Part shown: positions 1 to 18,261 of the stretch, piece after piece
How positions within the stretch are numbered: position 1 is the first letter of the stretch
Layout: each line of letters opens with the position of its first letter
NCBI GenBank assembly: GCA_003586115.2
Contig: QVOM02000042.1
Coordinates: 36,868,019 to 36,932,018 of the forward strand
Reading direction: 5' to 3'
DNA from: Salvator merianae
Taxonomy: Eukaryota; Chordata; Lepidosauria; Squamata; Teiidae
DNA length: 64,000 nucleotides
The notes under the pieces: generated by a model
Seen by the model: only the letters and a program-made list of their open reading frames with translations
The model's database searches: none
Told to the model about the DNA's origin: nothing
Program-made: the position numbers and the translations under genes

Positions 1-487
1 TCTGAAATACAGTGAGCATAATGTAGTAATAAGAGTTTTGGCTAAAACTTAGTAATCCCTGACTATGAATGCCACCCAACCGTGAAATTTCCACCAGGTT
101 GTAGTCATTGTGTTTCAGCTTGTCCTTCCTCAGACGGTTGTTGCACTACCTTTGGGTCTTTAGAGGAGCGGGAAATATGAATACCATAACTAAACACCAT
201 TGCCTTGGGCCATTAGAGCAGTGCAGAATCCTCAGTAGTGTATCAGAACAGTTGTACAGTGTAGGGAGCTGCTGTAGGAGGAAAATTTTGCTTTGCTAAT
301 TGCATGATTCTGAGAAGAGTAAAATAAGCTATTTTTTGGTAGTCAAACCTGGATTTAATAGTGAGAATTGAAAAAGATAATATTGGATAATACTTATTGC
401 TGTAGCTTTATTTAAATTGGTGCTCATAGCTGAAAATTGTTTACATGCTACTTTGTTCCCCACTCCCTCCCAAAATATATCTTATAG

Positions 488-8015
<7,528 letters not shown>

Positions 8016-8041
8016 TGCAAGATATTTTTTCTTTTTTATAG

Positions 8042-8072
8042 TGTGAAGCAGTATTCTGGAAAGTTTTTCTAA
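8042..8072 (+). CDS. HNRNPK: HNRNPK alternative last exon start, SGKFF isoform
   Basis: A second acceptor (TTTTTTATAG) lies exactly 60 bases after the first. It is followed by the same GTGAAGCAGTAT, then encodes SGKFF and TAA. Choice between the two acceptors gives the two C-termini known from mammals. The upstream choice leaves this segment in the 3' UTR. Confidence 0.9.
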
Positions 8073-8491
8073 GACTAGTGAAGAACTGAAGGAGTCCTGC
8101 ATCTTTTTTTTTTCTTAAATCTGCTTCTGTTTAAAAAGCCAACATTCCTCTGCTTCATAGTTGTTCTGCATTTGAGGTGTAGTGAATTTTTGCTCTCACC
8201 AGATGTAATGATTTTAGTTCTCTTCATATAGGTGGGTGGGAGTGGAGTGGCTTGCAAAACTAACATTGGTTTTGAAAACAGCAGCAGAGAAGGTGGATTT
8301 CATTTTTGTTCTATGTTGGTTGTAAACTGTAATGTTTTTCTGTCACTTGTGAACCAACTGCTTTATACCTTTTTATTTTTCATTTTTTCCGAAGAGGGGG
8401 AAGAGTACTGGTAGTCCACTTATCCCTGGAATCTATTAAAAGCAGTGTGCAGAATGTAATGCTCTTTTGTCAGATGTTTTAAGATTTTAAA

Positions 8492-8497
8492 AATAAA
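8492..8497 (+). terminator. HNRNPK poly(A) signal, proximal
   Basis: AATAAA about 480 bases after the stop codon, followed by T-rich and GT-containing sequence. It is the first canonical signal of the 3' UTR. Confidence 0.6.
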
Positions 8498-8767
8498 TTT
8501 AGTGAACCAATTCTTGAAGTCATTTCTTTACGCTTGCTTTTATAGTTAAAATACACCTTCTACACCATTCAATGAGTTTGGCTTTTTTTCCCCTCTCTAA
8601 ACCATAGAAGCAGAGCACTAAATCTCAGTGTTTGGGCAAATTAGGAGTATTGATAATGCACTGACTCCAAAGTTTGGTATGTGTTATGCTGACAAATATT
8701 TCATGGTTTTAGCTTATGTTATTTCAAATGTATGCCCCTAATTACTGTATTGCAACATACTGGTTTG

Positions 8768-8773
8768 AATAAA
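8768..8773 (+). terminator. HNRNPK poly(A) signal, distal
   Basis: AATAAA followed within 25 bases by a TGTTTG-type GU-rich stretch. It could serve as a second cleavage site giving a longer 3' UTR. Confidence 0.5.
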
Positions 8774-8799
8774 AACATTGCAAAACTCTGTTTGCTGCT

Positions 8800-11700
8800 G
8801 GATTGCAAGTAACTATAGAGAACAATTGACAATTCACTCATTTATAGCCTTGGCAATCTTGCCTATATTTAACTGTAACTTGTTCAGAATACCTTTCTGT
8901 TGTACAAAGAACTAAAAGAAGCAACTGTATTTCTTTGCTGTATGTTGATTTGCATAGGAACTGTGTGTGCAAAATCAAAAGAAACTTTGGATGTTTTCAT
9001 GTTAATTCTCAGCATTTGTATTGATAGTTTACAAGTTTATTTCTCTTCATGAATAAACGTTATGCTAACATCCAGCTGGATGTGACAGATCCAGTTTCCA
9101 ATATTTACTTACTCAAAAGACTGCAGAGAATTAGAATATTTCCAATGGTATTCATAATAAATTACAACAAACAGAAACCTGCCACCCTTTTTTCATTAAC
9201 GGTGACAATATCATATCCTGCTCCTATTAAGAGACTATAAAAGTGCTGTCAAGATTCTTCAGTTTTGTGTTTCAAAAACCACATGGGCTTTGAATTGGAA
9301 AGTATTGGTTTTGAAAGTTTAGTCTGAATAAAAAATAGAAAGCTGTTGTGTCCAAATGTGAAGCTAAAAGGGGGGAATATGCTGGCACTTGCAAATGAAC
9401 CTGTAGAGAGCAGATAAAAGGAAGACTGGAAAATTAGTGTTTACTAAGTAGGGTTCTGATCCAAGTCCCTGTACATCTCTCAGGAGAAAGATATATGAGA
9501 AGCAGAAATAGTGTGTCTTGGTGTAAATTAAATTTGCTGTAGGTAATACTCCTCTTACAGAAGAAAACATCACTGTGTAGGTTTTTTCCATTGGGCAAGA
9601 ATTCAAAGTACTGCTGTTCATACAAAATAAACAGATGTAACAATTGCCAAAACCACAGAAATTAGTAAATGTCAATGCCCAAGATTCACCTTTTCACTTG
9701 CCATTTAAAGAGCTCACTTCAGTGTATTTATCGCTGTCTCCTAAAATCAGTTAACTGCAAAGAAGTGAAGCAGCCATTTAAAGACAGCTGTGAAGTGGTA
9801 CAGAGAGAGAAAACAACTGTGCCCAATTCCCCCCTTCTCGTCCATATGAAGGAGTATGGAACTGCAGAGTCGAAGTGGGAGCCCTAGAGAACACCTCTCT
9901 GCTTCAGTTGAATCTGGTGGAGTATTCCAGAGCAGTAGAGTCACTTGTGTTTGAGACCCCTGCACTTCCAGTTAATGTAAGGGAGCAGGAGAAGAGCGGG
10001 TGGCTGGAGAGCGCTCCTCTAGTCAGATATAAACCCCTCTAGCAGACATTTCTTGTCAGGTGGAAAGTGCTGTTGAAGTGTGGAGTTCCTTGTTTTTACT
10101 GTGTCTTGAACTGCACTTTAGATTTTGCAGGAGGGTTGAAGCAGGAGTCCTCTGAGCATTATCCCTCACGCCTTCCCTCCAACAGCCAAATACAGGGTAT
10201 TTTGATCTTGGTGGTGTGCTTTCTGGGACATGCTTGCCCTTCTCTTTCTACCAGTTAGGCTATTGCTTTTTCACATAGCATTTGAGTTTTTAGTTTTTGC
10301 CACCAGAATTCCCATTGTTACCCATTAGTTCTTTTAATTTAGAATTTATACATTTATGTAACCAATTTCTCATTCCTCTTATTATCCGTGGACACTGTTG
10401 ATACAAACTACTTGCCGCATTTCATGTTTTATTTCCCCTTTACAAAATTGACTGTCGCTGATGGTGACGGCACTTTAGAGCTGAGAACTGTTCACGGCAG
10501 CTGGCATTGGGTTTTTTACCACCCAAACTTGGGTTGCGGCCATTTCATTACAAGTACTGCTATCTTAATGCTAGTATAGACCTGTGCATCCTTTGTACAA
10601 CTCGTTTCTAGATTTGGCAAGCACACTTGGAACAGAGTCATTGCATTCTGCCACCATTCTAACACAGGTTAGAGCTTAGTACTGCACAGAGAAATTTTTT
10701 GCATACCAGTTCTAGAAAATGGACACTCGTATTACCAATTGCACTATTTTTATTATCAGTTTAGAACTGAATGCTGCCTGTGCTGGCTAAATCTTTTGTT
10801 TTTCCCACACAAATACGGATTGTGGACATTCTGGTTTGAACATGAGCTGAGTACCACCACACAAAACAGTTCACTTTTAATTTTCGCTAACTGAACACTG
10901 ACTGTGGCCATTCTGTTCACAGTCGGCTGACTTTTTTCTTTTGGATATCAGCTTGACGTTGAGTACTGTTTACAGTAACTGGCTTTGGGATTTGACCACT
11001 CAAATGTGCATGGCTTCACTCTCCTTTCTCTTCATCCACAGGTTGAGATTCTAGAGGATGTCGCAATGGTATCTTTTTGTTCACTTAAAGAAGGAGGTTA
11101 TAATGAAGTGTCCAGGATTTTGAAAGGATAAGGGGATTGCAATGACAGGATAACTGAGTCCCCAACCACAACGTCTTGTTTGAATTGGCAGCAATGGTTA
11201 GAAAAATAAATGCAATCAAACAAGGATGTGCAAGAATTCAATTTGCTTCACTTCCAACCAAAACTGAAGCAGGTCAGCAGATCTGGTTCATAACTAACTG
11301 CAAGCTACAGGTTTTCCCAGCTCCAGCCCGTTTTTTCCTTGTGTGCCTGGCCTCTCTCAAATGTGTTTCCAGCCTCCTTGCCTTGTCAAGGCCTCCCATG
11401 TTGCAGGCGGTCTAGTTTGTGCTGCTGCCTCTGGCTGGGATATCTTCAGGCTGGTAGACATGCTTTCCCAGCCTAACAGGCCTTCTGGAATGGAGCACAA
11501 GGGGTCCTCCCAGCAGGCCAAGCGAGACTCAAATGCAGTTGGCCAAAGTTGTGCACATATCCATGTGCTTGGCCTGCCAGGAGAGCCCACAGTCCCACAT
11601 TTCAGAAGAACTAGAAGGCTGGGAAAGCCTGCTGAAAACTTAGTTGGTGGCAGCAGCCAACCTAATACAAACCGGAACTGCTTTGCTTCGGCACTCAGCT

Positions 11701-13840
11701 TGAATGAACCCTTGCAGTTAGGGGGCTTGATTCAGTGCGGAAGCCAATGAACTACGAAGTTTGTTAGCGAAGCACAAATCATAAAGTGGTCTGGAACGTC
11801 TCTAACTGGGACAGTGCAACAGGTAGTCCAGTATGTGGCTTGCAAAAAGACAGGGCACGGAGCGTTCAATATGGCAATGCCAAGGAACAGGAGAATAGCT
11901 AAGAGAGCGACAGTAAATCCATTTTTTCATCTCTTTCCCTTCCTCGGTCTTAACATAGCCCCTTCCTTGTCGCAAGAGCGTTGCCATACAAAGTGAGTTG
12001 CAAATTAATAAAAACAAGTCCAGAAGGCAACTGGTAACCAAAGCAGCATACGCTAGCCTCCTGGTATCAAGACAATGCGATTAACAGCAAACTGCAGAGA
12101 TAACACCAACTGAGAAATAGCATACACGGATACTCCTCACGTTCTATCCCTCCAGATGCCCCAAATCCATTCAGTCGCAAAGGAGGCAGTCAGAATGAAG
12201 GTGACAAGACAGGATTACCACCAGGCACCCAAGAAGCTGAAATCTACTATAGCAGGAAGAAAGTGTCTGGACACCTTGCATTTTGCTCCTGCAGATGCCC
12301 AGAGCTAATCCCTGCCCCTCCCAGATTCCAGCAGAGCCTGCCAAAAAAAAAAAAAAAAAAACCCACCCCACAAAAAACTGCAGAAATCCAGAGGTTGGAT
12401 TTCAGGGAAGATCTCCCCACAGCACCAAGGGAACCTTCACTATGCTTCTTGACCTCTTCCCTCTCTTCTCTTGCATGGCAAGCCTAAGACAAGCAGATTC
12501 TACTCCCTGGAAGTAACCCACGCTGCTACCAGGAGAGGAGAACCAATGAAGCTGGTACCTCTATCTGGGTCAAGGTGGACTACTTGAAAGACAGAAGAAA
12601 GGCACAGCTCGGCTACTAGCTGTGCCCCAGCCAACCCTGGCAAGGTGGGTTGGCAAAAGTGAGAGCTGCCCTGGACAGCTAGTCTATCCCTGTGTGAGAC
12701 CAGGAAAATGGGAGAGGCTGGCAGGAACCCCCTTACCCTAACCTTGCAGGGAAGCTTGGTGGGAATTGTTTCCTGACCACATTAGGCACCTGCTTTTCTG
12801 ACTGGGAAGCTTCAGGTATGTCAGTCACAGACTGGTCAATCAAGCCCAGATTTCTATGGCAGTGTCTGTGTGACCACTGAGCAACTCCATGTCTCTCAGA
12901 CACAGACATCATTGCTAGAGCAGAGTCACTGCCCCTCTTTCCTGAAGCCTTTGTCTCAGCCCCTGCTTTCTCTGCATTTTGAATACCAACAGCAGCTATT
13001 GGCCAGTTTGCCAGCTTTCTTCCCTACCGTAGCAGCCAAGCCATCAGGAGAAGATATTGCTAGCCTCCTGCCTGTCTCTTTCTTCTTTCCCTCTGGTTTG
13101 GAAACACTCTCTGTCAGAAAGCTTACAGCGTTTCACTGTACCTTAGAAATTTCCCTGCTTGCTACTGTGGCTGGCAGAATCCACACAAGATGGCGGGAAT
13201 CACTAGACATCTAGTGCCGCCCACATTAAAGCACAGCACTACTGGAGGCCTGGGACACCTTAATCCACATTAAAGGCCAGGAAATGCACACCCAGAATAC
13301 CTTTAGGGGTGGGATGGGAGCACTAGCATCCGCATGCTACCATCTCTATGCCACATTTTGGGCTGCCTTTGAATGTGTGCCAACAGCAGGCTAAGTTACT
13401 TCCCTCTGAAAGCTTGGAGCCGGGATGGCCTGCCGGCCTGCCTTCTCTGCCTTGGGGCCTTTCTACCTGGAGGGCTCAGTCCCTTCCCTGCCCCTGCATT
13501 GCCTTGCCCTGGAGGTTCCAAGGCAGCAAGCGCCCAGCCCTCGAGGTTCTAGGCCCTGGGGCTCCTCCGTTACTCTGCCTGGACTTCTCTAAGCCTGAAC
13601 ACGATGGCACCTCCTCCTTGCCCTACCATGACAACTCCAAGCCTCTCTGTTCACTCGCAAGAAAAAAACCTGCCTTAGCGATGGTAGTAGCATGTGGCCC
13701 TCCTGTTCTGATCCCATTTCTAATCCTTCTTTTCTAGCCCAGAATGCTCATGGGAGGGCCAACGGGCGTGTGAACAATCCCACCTGTGAACTATATCTAA
13801 GTCGCCTCGGAGATGCTTTCTTCTAACCGCGTGTGAACAC
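8800..13840. other. Intergenic spacer HNRNPK-QNG1, no gene recognised
   Basis: Several short ORFs occur (for example 11343-11750, 12870-13214 and 13348-13737), but none shows a protein family that I recognise and none has splice or codon support. Base composition rises in GC from about 11.3 kb. A poly(A) run lies at 12342-12360. Diverged repeats may occur at 10.4-11.0 kb (listed separately). Confidence 0.5.
10430..11030. repeat. Possible diverged tandem repeat
   Basis: Blocks near 10480-10545 and 10945-11010 share an order of words: GAG-ACTGTT-AC, CTGGC-TTGGG, then ACCAC-CAAA and G-GGC. A weaker third block lies near 10760-10840. The spacing is a few hundred bases. By eye the identity is only about two thirds, so this may be chance. 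Confidence 0.25.
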
Positions 13841-13849
13841 ACAGCCCGA

Positions 13850-15300
13850 GATGGCCTGTTTTGCCACTTCCCCGGCCGTATCTCTGCAGTGCCAGGTTGG
13901 GCTTCCCGGCAGGCCTCACCCGGCTTCAGGCAGCAGCCTCGGGAAGGGACCTGACGGCTCCCCGGCCGTACTCAAGGCTGCTGTATCGAAGCCTTCGCAT
14001 TTGCGCCCAGAGGGTCTCGGAGGAAAGCGCGGCCCGTTTGATCCTGACGAGGGCCCTGCGCGGCGCGCAAGAAGCAGTTTCGGTGTCGCTTTTCAAACCC
14101 AGAAGTTTTTGCGATTTCGAAGGGCACCGAAGTCCCGTCGGCATGGGTGCTGTGGAGACAAGGTGACTTCAACGCACCCTCCACGCCGCTGTGAAAGCCA
14201 CGTGGAACATAAGCACACAAGAGGAGCCCTGCTGGATCAGACCACGGCCCGTTTAGTCCAGCATCCTGCTTCACACAGTGGCCCACCAGTTGCTTCTGGG
14301 CATTTCAAGCAGAATAAAAGGCAAAACCTTCACATTGGAGACACAGCCCATGCTGGCCAGCATCCCCTTCCCTTCCAATGGGAGACCAAGGTTGCTGAGT
14401 CCTTTTCTCCAACGTTCCTGCGCCTTGGCAGGTCCCAAGCGCGAAAGGCCCAGGGCTTCAAGGCGCGCGGCACCGCCCCTTCCCCTGCCCTGGTCGCCGC
14501 TCCAAACCAGAATGTGTCTCTGCGCCACAAACTCACCCTCGGGATCATCGGAAGTTGCATTTATTTCTTTAATCAGGTGGGCTGCCCGAACCTCATTCCG
14601 GCTTTCCGAAGCTGGCAGGCGCGTTGCATTTACCTGCGGATTCTGCAAAAGAGACGGTCACCCACCCACCCTCTCCCGATCCTCGGCTTTGTAAAATACG
14701 CTGCGACGCTTCGACGCCACCGGCTAGTTAACTTGATTGTTGTTTAACAGAGGAGAACTTGGCTGAGAGACAAAGCCGAAGCAGGCGGCCAATCGGGTAC
14801 GCTTAGCGAGTATATCCGGTTCCATTCGCCTTCCGAGTCGTCAGCTCTCATTAGGGAAATACATGACTTATTCTGATTGGAGAAGCCGAGCGATATGGTT
14901 AGGGACGAAGAAGCGAAAGATCGGCTTGGGGTGGGAGAGTTTGTTGCTTTTAGCGCGGCCAGCCTGGCTAAAGTCGCGCGTGTGAACCTAGAATCTCGTG
15001 ACAGTGGAGGTAAGGGAGCCCGCTTGGGGAGCGTCACGGCTTGGGCAGAGAAAGTCTGTGCTGGAGAAAAAAGGCGCTGTCGCTTGCTGGGTGTAGGGCC
15101 AGACGCCAGAAATCCACATGCAACAGCAAACTCCTGTCTTTTGCAGAGGCCCGAGAGAGAAGTAGAAAGGGAAGGCGAGCAGGCCTTAGCGGGCCACGTG
15201 GAGGGGGAATGCAGAAGGGAGACAGGGTCACTTTGCCGTCTCTCTCGTTTCTGGATCAGCCAAAGCAGATCGGAGGGGGAAAGATGTTGGCCGGCAGTCG
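13850..15300 (+). promoter_or_regulatory. CpG-rich region, likely QNG1 promoter with noncoding first exon
   Basis: CG dinucleotides are frequent here and rare elsewhere in the window, as in a CpG island. There are CCAAT boxes in both orientations: CCAAT at 14789-14793 and ATTGG at 14877-14881. A strong donor (GGAG then GTAAGG at 15010) could end a noncoding exon that splices to the acceptor TGTTTGCAG before 17883, upstream of the QNG1 start codon. The long ORFs here (13833-14747 and 14877-15503) follow from high GC content and match no family that I know. A SINE-like repeat interrupts the island at 14205-14333. Confidence 0.55.
14205..14333 (-). repeat. Dispersed repeat, 3' module (copy 1)
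   Basis: The block GAACATAAG...GGAGCCCTGCTGGATCAGAC...CACACAGTGGCCCACCAG...GCAAAACCTTCAC is the reverse complement of the end of the repeats at 38.4-38.57 kb and 60.5-60.68 kb. A related end also occurs near 19.9 kb. It is a high-copy retroposon-type module in reptile genomes by my recollection; I do not name the family. Confidence 0.75.
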
Positions 15301-15616
15301 GTGCAGATTTATATGCCCTGGATGGATATGTGCAAAGCTGGGATCAGTCCCAGTTCAGAAAGGCCGATGGAATCTTCTTTCGCGCCCAGCTGGGGTGGGT
15401 TACCAGTTTGGTTCAGACGTGTGGTTTGTTTGTACCCGCATTTGACAATTGCAAAACAGAACTGACCGTGTGCATGTCTAAATGCACACGCCTGTTTTCA
15501 TAACGAGGACCAGTGAAGCCGTATCTGTGCTGTGCGCTATGTATAAGTCCCATACTGTTGTGAAAATAGCGGGCCAACTGTTACAGGCAGCAGCAGTTTT
15601 GTTCTTAGACGACTTA
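15301..15616. other. Spacer downstream of the CpG-rich region
   Basis: Transition from GC-rich to ordinary sequence. No gene was seen. Confidence 0.4.
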
Positions 15617-15840
15617 GGCTGCATTCACACCTAAGTTTTAATCCAGCTTCGGTCAACCTTCAGAGTGAACGACTCCATCAGCAAAGTGGCTTAGTCATTT
15701 TCTTTCCCCCTTCTCTAACTCAAAAGTGGATTTTCTGAGTGAGATAAAGCCAAAAACAAACAGCTTGTCACTTTGCTGATGGATTCTCTCACTCTGAAGG
15801 TGGACTGAAGCTGGGTTAAAGCTCAGGTGTGGACACCGTC
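15617..15840. mobile_element. Harbinger-like foldback MITE, copy 1
   Basis: A 224-base element whose two halves are inverted copies. The left half has CACACCTAAGTTTTAATCC and GCAAAGTGGC; the right half has GTCACTTTGCTGATGGA and CTGGGTTAAAGCTCAGGTG. It is flanked by TTA at 15614-15616 and 15841-15843. A three-base TWA target duplication is typical of PIF/Harbinger transposons. It has no coding capacity. Confidence 0.85.
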
Positions 15841-15984
15841 TTAGAAAAGTTGCATCTTAGGATGGATCTGATTAGAGTGGGATTGATTTCAAGCAAACTA
15901 AGTACCAGTAGTGAACAGTCTGTTGAAAGTGTTGTTGTTTTCCTGTGTGACACCTGCACACAGTGGAAAGATGAACACAGGTTT

Positions 15985-16260
15985 CATTCTCAGAAAGGGG
16001 CAGTGGTTAAGAGCACTAGGACTCGCAGAACTCCGTTGCTTTGAATCCCCATTCTGCTATGAAGCTCACAACTATGGATAAAGTAGCCTCACTGCCTTAT
16101 GGCCTTATGAGTGTTGAAAAGGCTAAGGGACTAAACCCTGACCAAAAATCTGGAATGGAGTCCCTGAGGAGGTTGGATGGACCGCCAGTGGCTCTCTGGC
16201 ATTTCCTTCCCTGAGATCATCTGGTAGAGGGCAGGATATAAATGTAAGGAAATAAATAGT
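15985..16260 (+). repeat. tRNA-derived SINE
   Basis: The head resembles the pol III promoter of a tRNA: an A-box-like GTGGTTAAGAGCACTAGGA and a B-box-like TTTGAATCCCC. The body follows, and the tail GGATATAAATGTAAGGAAATAAATAG resembles the ends of reptile SINEs. It lies upstream of QNG1. The family name is left open. Confidence 0.65.
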
Positions 16261-16444
16261 CACTCAAGTGCAATCACACATGAGTTTAGGGTCGTCTTCC
16301 AGGCGAACTGGAGACTCAAAGGACAGACAGCAAATAAAAAAATATTCCTTATTCCATCTCCAAGCCTGTAATTATGCAACTCTTCCACAGACAGGAGAGA
16401 ATACCTCTCAGGTCGATTCACCGCTTGGGTCATGTTTGGGTTAG

Positions 16445-16548
16445 CCAATGGAAACGGCTGCTACGGATGTCTGACCAATCAGCCACAGGCAGGAAAATTC
16501 CCAGGGGCTTGACATGACTTAGAAATCAGCAGGTATAACATATAAAAG
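16445..16548 (+). promoter_or_regulatory. CCAAT-CCAAT-TATA cluster
   Basis: Two CCAAT boxes (16445-16449 and 16475-16479) are followed 62 bases later by TATAAAAG (16541-16548). This is a standard pol II core promoter layout on the + strand, about 1.35 kb before the QNG1 coding start. It may be an alternative QNG1 promoter or the U3 part of an unrecognised LTR. Confidence 0.4.
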
Positions 16549-16559
16549 ACAACAAAGGG

Positions 16560-17880
16560 CTGGTAATTCTACTTGAGAATATCCTTATATTAAGTTCTGA
16601 AAAGCTGGAGGCCGCATAAGTACTGTAAACTGTATCGTGTGTATCTGCAGATTATAATTTGTATTCCTGAGGATATATATGAGCTTTAATGGGGATCCTG
16701 TCAATTAAATTTTTAATTGACCGACATTAAACAAAGGGAAACATTAAGCAAAGGAAGTTTGATTTAAACTAAAACAAACTAGCCCTCCTTAGCACACTGC
16801 AAGCAGGGGCTCCCTTTCCTATTGAGGAAGACACTAATACAGGAAAAGATGGTCCAGTGAAGTAGAGAAAAAGGGCTCTTTTTGAAAGATTGCTGGAGTG
16901 ATCTTGTGTCTTGATCTTGTTTCTCTGCTTTAACATTTCCTTAGGGTGAGCTTCGGGCAGATGCCTTGAGCAACTGCTCCACTTTTCCAGCCCTACAGCC
17001 CACAGCATCAGAGGACTGTGAGGTTTAAAAGGTACTGTGTAGGTTTCTTACGGTCCCTAGGAATGGGCTTCCTAGTACGATTGGAAGGCAAATGCATCCT
17101 TCGCTTGTGTTCTGTTCCTGGCAGCAGCTCGCGTGGATGAAAATGTCTAGGATCAATCTGATAAAATGGGTAACCTGTTGTACGTGCTAGATTTGGGGGG
17201 GAACTGCTATGACAAAACTCTGACAACCTCATTTCCATTTGGAAGCGTCATTTCTCACCTATTTGTTGGAGTGAAGAGGGACGATTCCCACATGTCCCTT
17301 ACTAAATTATCACTCGGAAGGTGTAGCGTGCGTTTGTGAAAATGCATTAGATTTGTTTATCGCCAGTGGTACAGCTATGGAACAATGAATGTAGGTGCTC
17401 TTTTCGCCCATGAGTACAATATCTGACATACCCTGTTCTCTTGACTCCCTGATTAGGCAGTATAAGGAGCTTGCTTTCTTCATTGGTTTCCTCAATATGC
17501 CAAAAAAACTAGCTCAGCTTAATTTCCTAAGTATATTCAAAGTTAGTTCAACCCATTTCTCAGGCAGTTTCATTCACTGCATATGTGCAGAGTTGCAAAC
17601 CAGAATGTCTGTTTACAACACCTCCAATGTGGGAAATTAATCATAAACGTTGCTGAGTTAAAAAGTTCAGCAACCTCCAAATGAATTAGTGACTGTCTAT
17701 TTGGGCTGCAGATCTGCGCCCTTGTACTTAACGGGCTGTTATTTCTGAATTCACTGGAGCTTTAATCCGAATGAGACTGTTCAGAATTGGGCTGTAATAC
17801 AGTATTTGGAATGATGGCTATGAATGGACCTTTTGCCACACTGATTTGTACTTTGAATATTTGGGTGATATTCTGTTTGC
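16560..17880. other. QNG1 5' flank, nothing recognised
   Basis: No repeat or gene was recognised. Short ORFs on both strands lack any family match. Confidence 0.4.
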
Positions 17881-17927
17881 AGGTTATAGAAGAGAAGGCA
17901 GCTTTACTCATAAACACAAGAAGGAAA

Positions 17928-18261
17928 ATGGAAGCATTTCTGAGCCCTAAAGAATCTGCCAAGTTCATAACAGAGAACAGCAAAGATGTGTCCATTGAAG
18001 CGGATGGCGTACAAAAAGTTGCAGAGATGATGTTTGACAAAGTCTCAGAGAAAGAGTTCAGCGTGGCTGGTTGGAAGTCCCACGAGCTGAATCCGAAAGC
18101 AGCGAGCGAAGATGCAGTGAATTGGGTGTTCTTAGTTGATGCCCTCAATTTCTCCTTTTGGTCTGAACGCGAAGACCATAAATGCCTGGTGAAGTACAAA
18201 GGCAAAGCATACAGCGGCTACTGGGCTCTGTGTGCTGCAGTTAACAGAACGCTTGATGAAG
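17928..18261 (+). CDS. QNG1: QNG1 coding exon 1
   Basis: Residues 1-111. The exon starts [20 protein letters not shown] (human [20 protein letters not shown]) and ends NRTLDE plus one base of a glycine codon before GTTAGT. Confidence 0.95.

Noticed and set aside
11343..11750. 135-codon ORF in the intergenic spacer
   Set aside because: No domain, no splice context and an equally long antisense ORF; treated as chance.
13833..14747. 304-codon ORF in the GC-rich region upstream of QNG1
   Set aside because: It overlaps a dispersed repeat and a CpG island, has no recognisable domain, and long ORFs occur in several frames there as expected from high GC.
14877..15503. 208-codon ORF crossing the candidate donor at 15010
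   Set aside because: No similarity to any family that I know. If the donor is used, only the first 45 or so codons would be in an mRNA and they are out of frame with QNG1.
15985..16060. tRNA gene candidate with A-box and B-box like words
   Set aside because: The fold and anticodon arm are not convincing, and the sequence continues into a SINE body and tail.
17787..17927. N-terminal extension of QNG1 to the upstream ATG at 17787
   Set aside because: The extension is unlike the family N-terminus, and an acceptor (TTTGCAG) interrupts it. The ATG at 17928 aligns with the human start.
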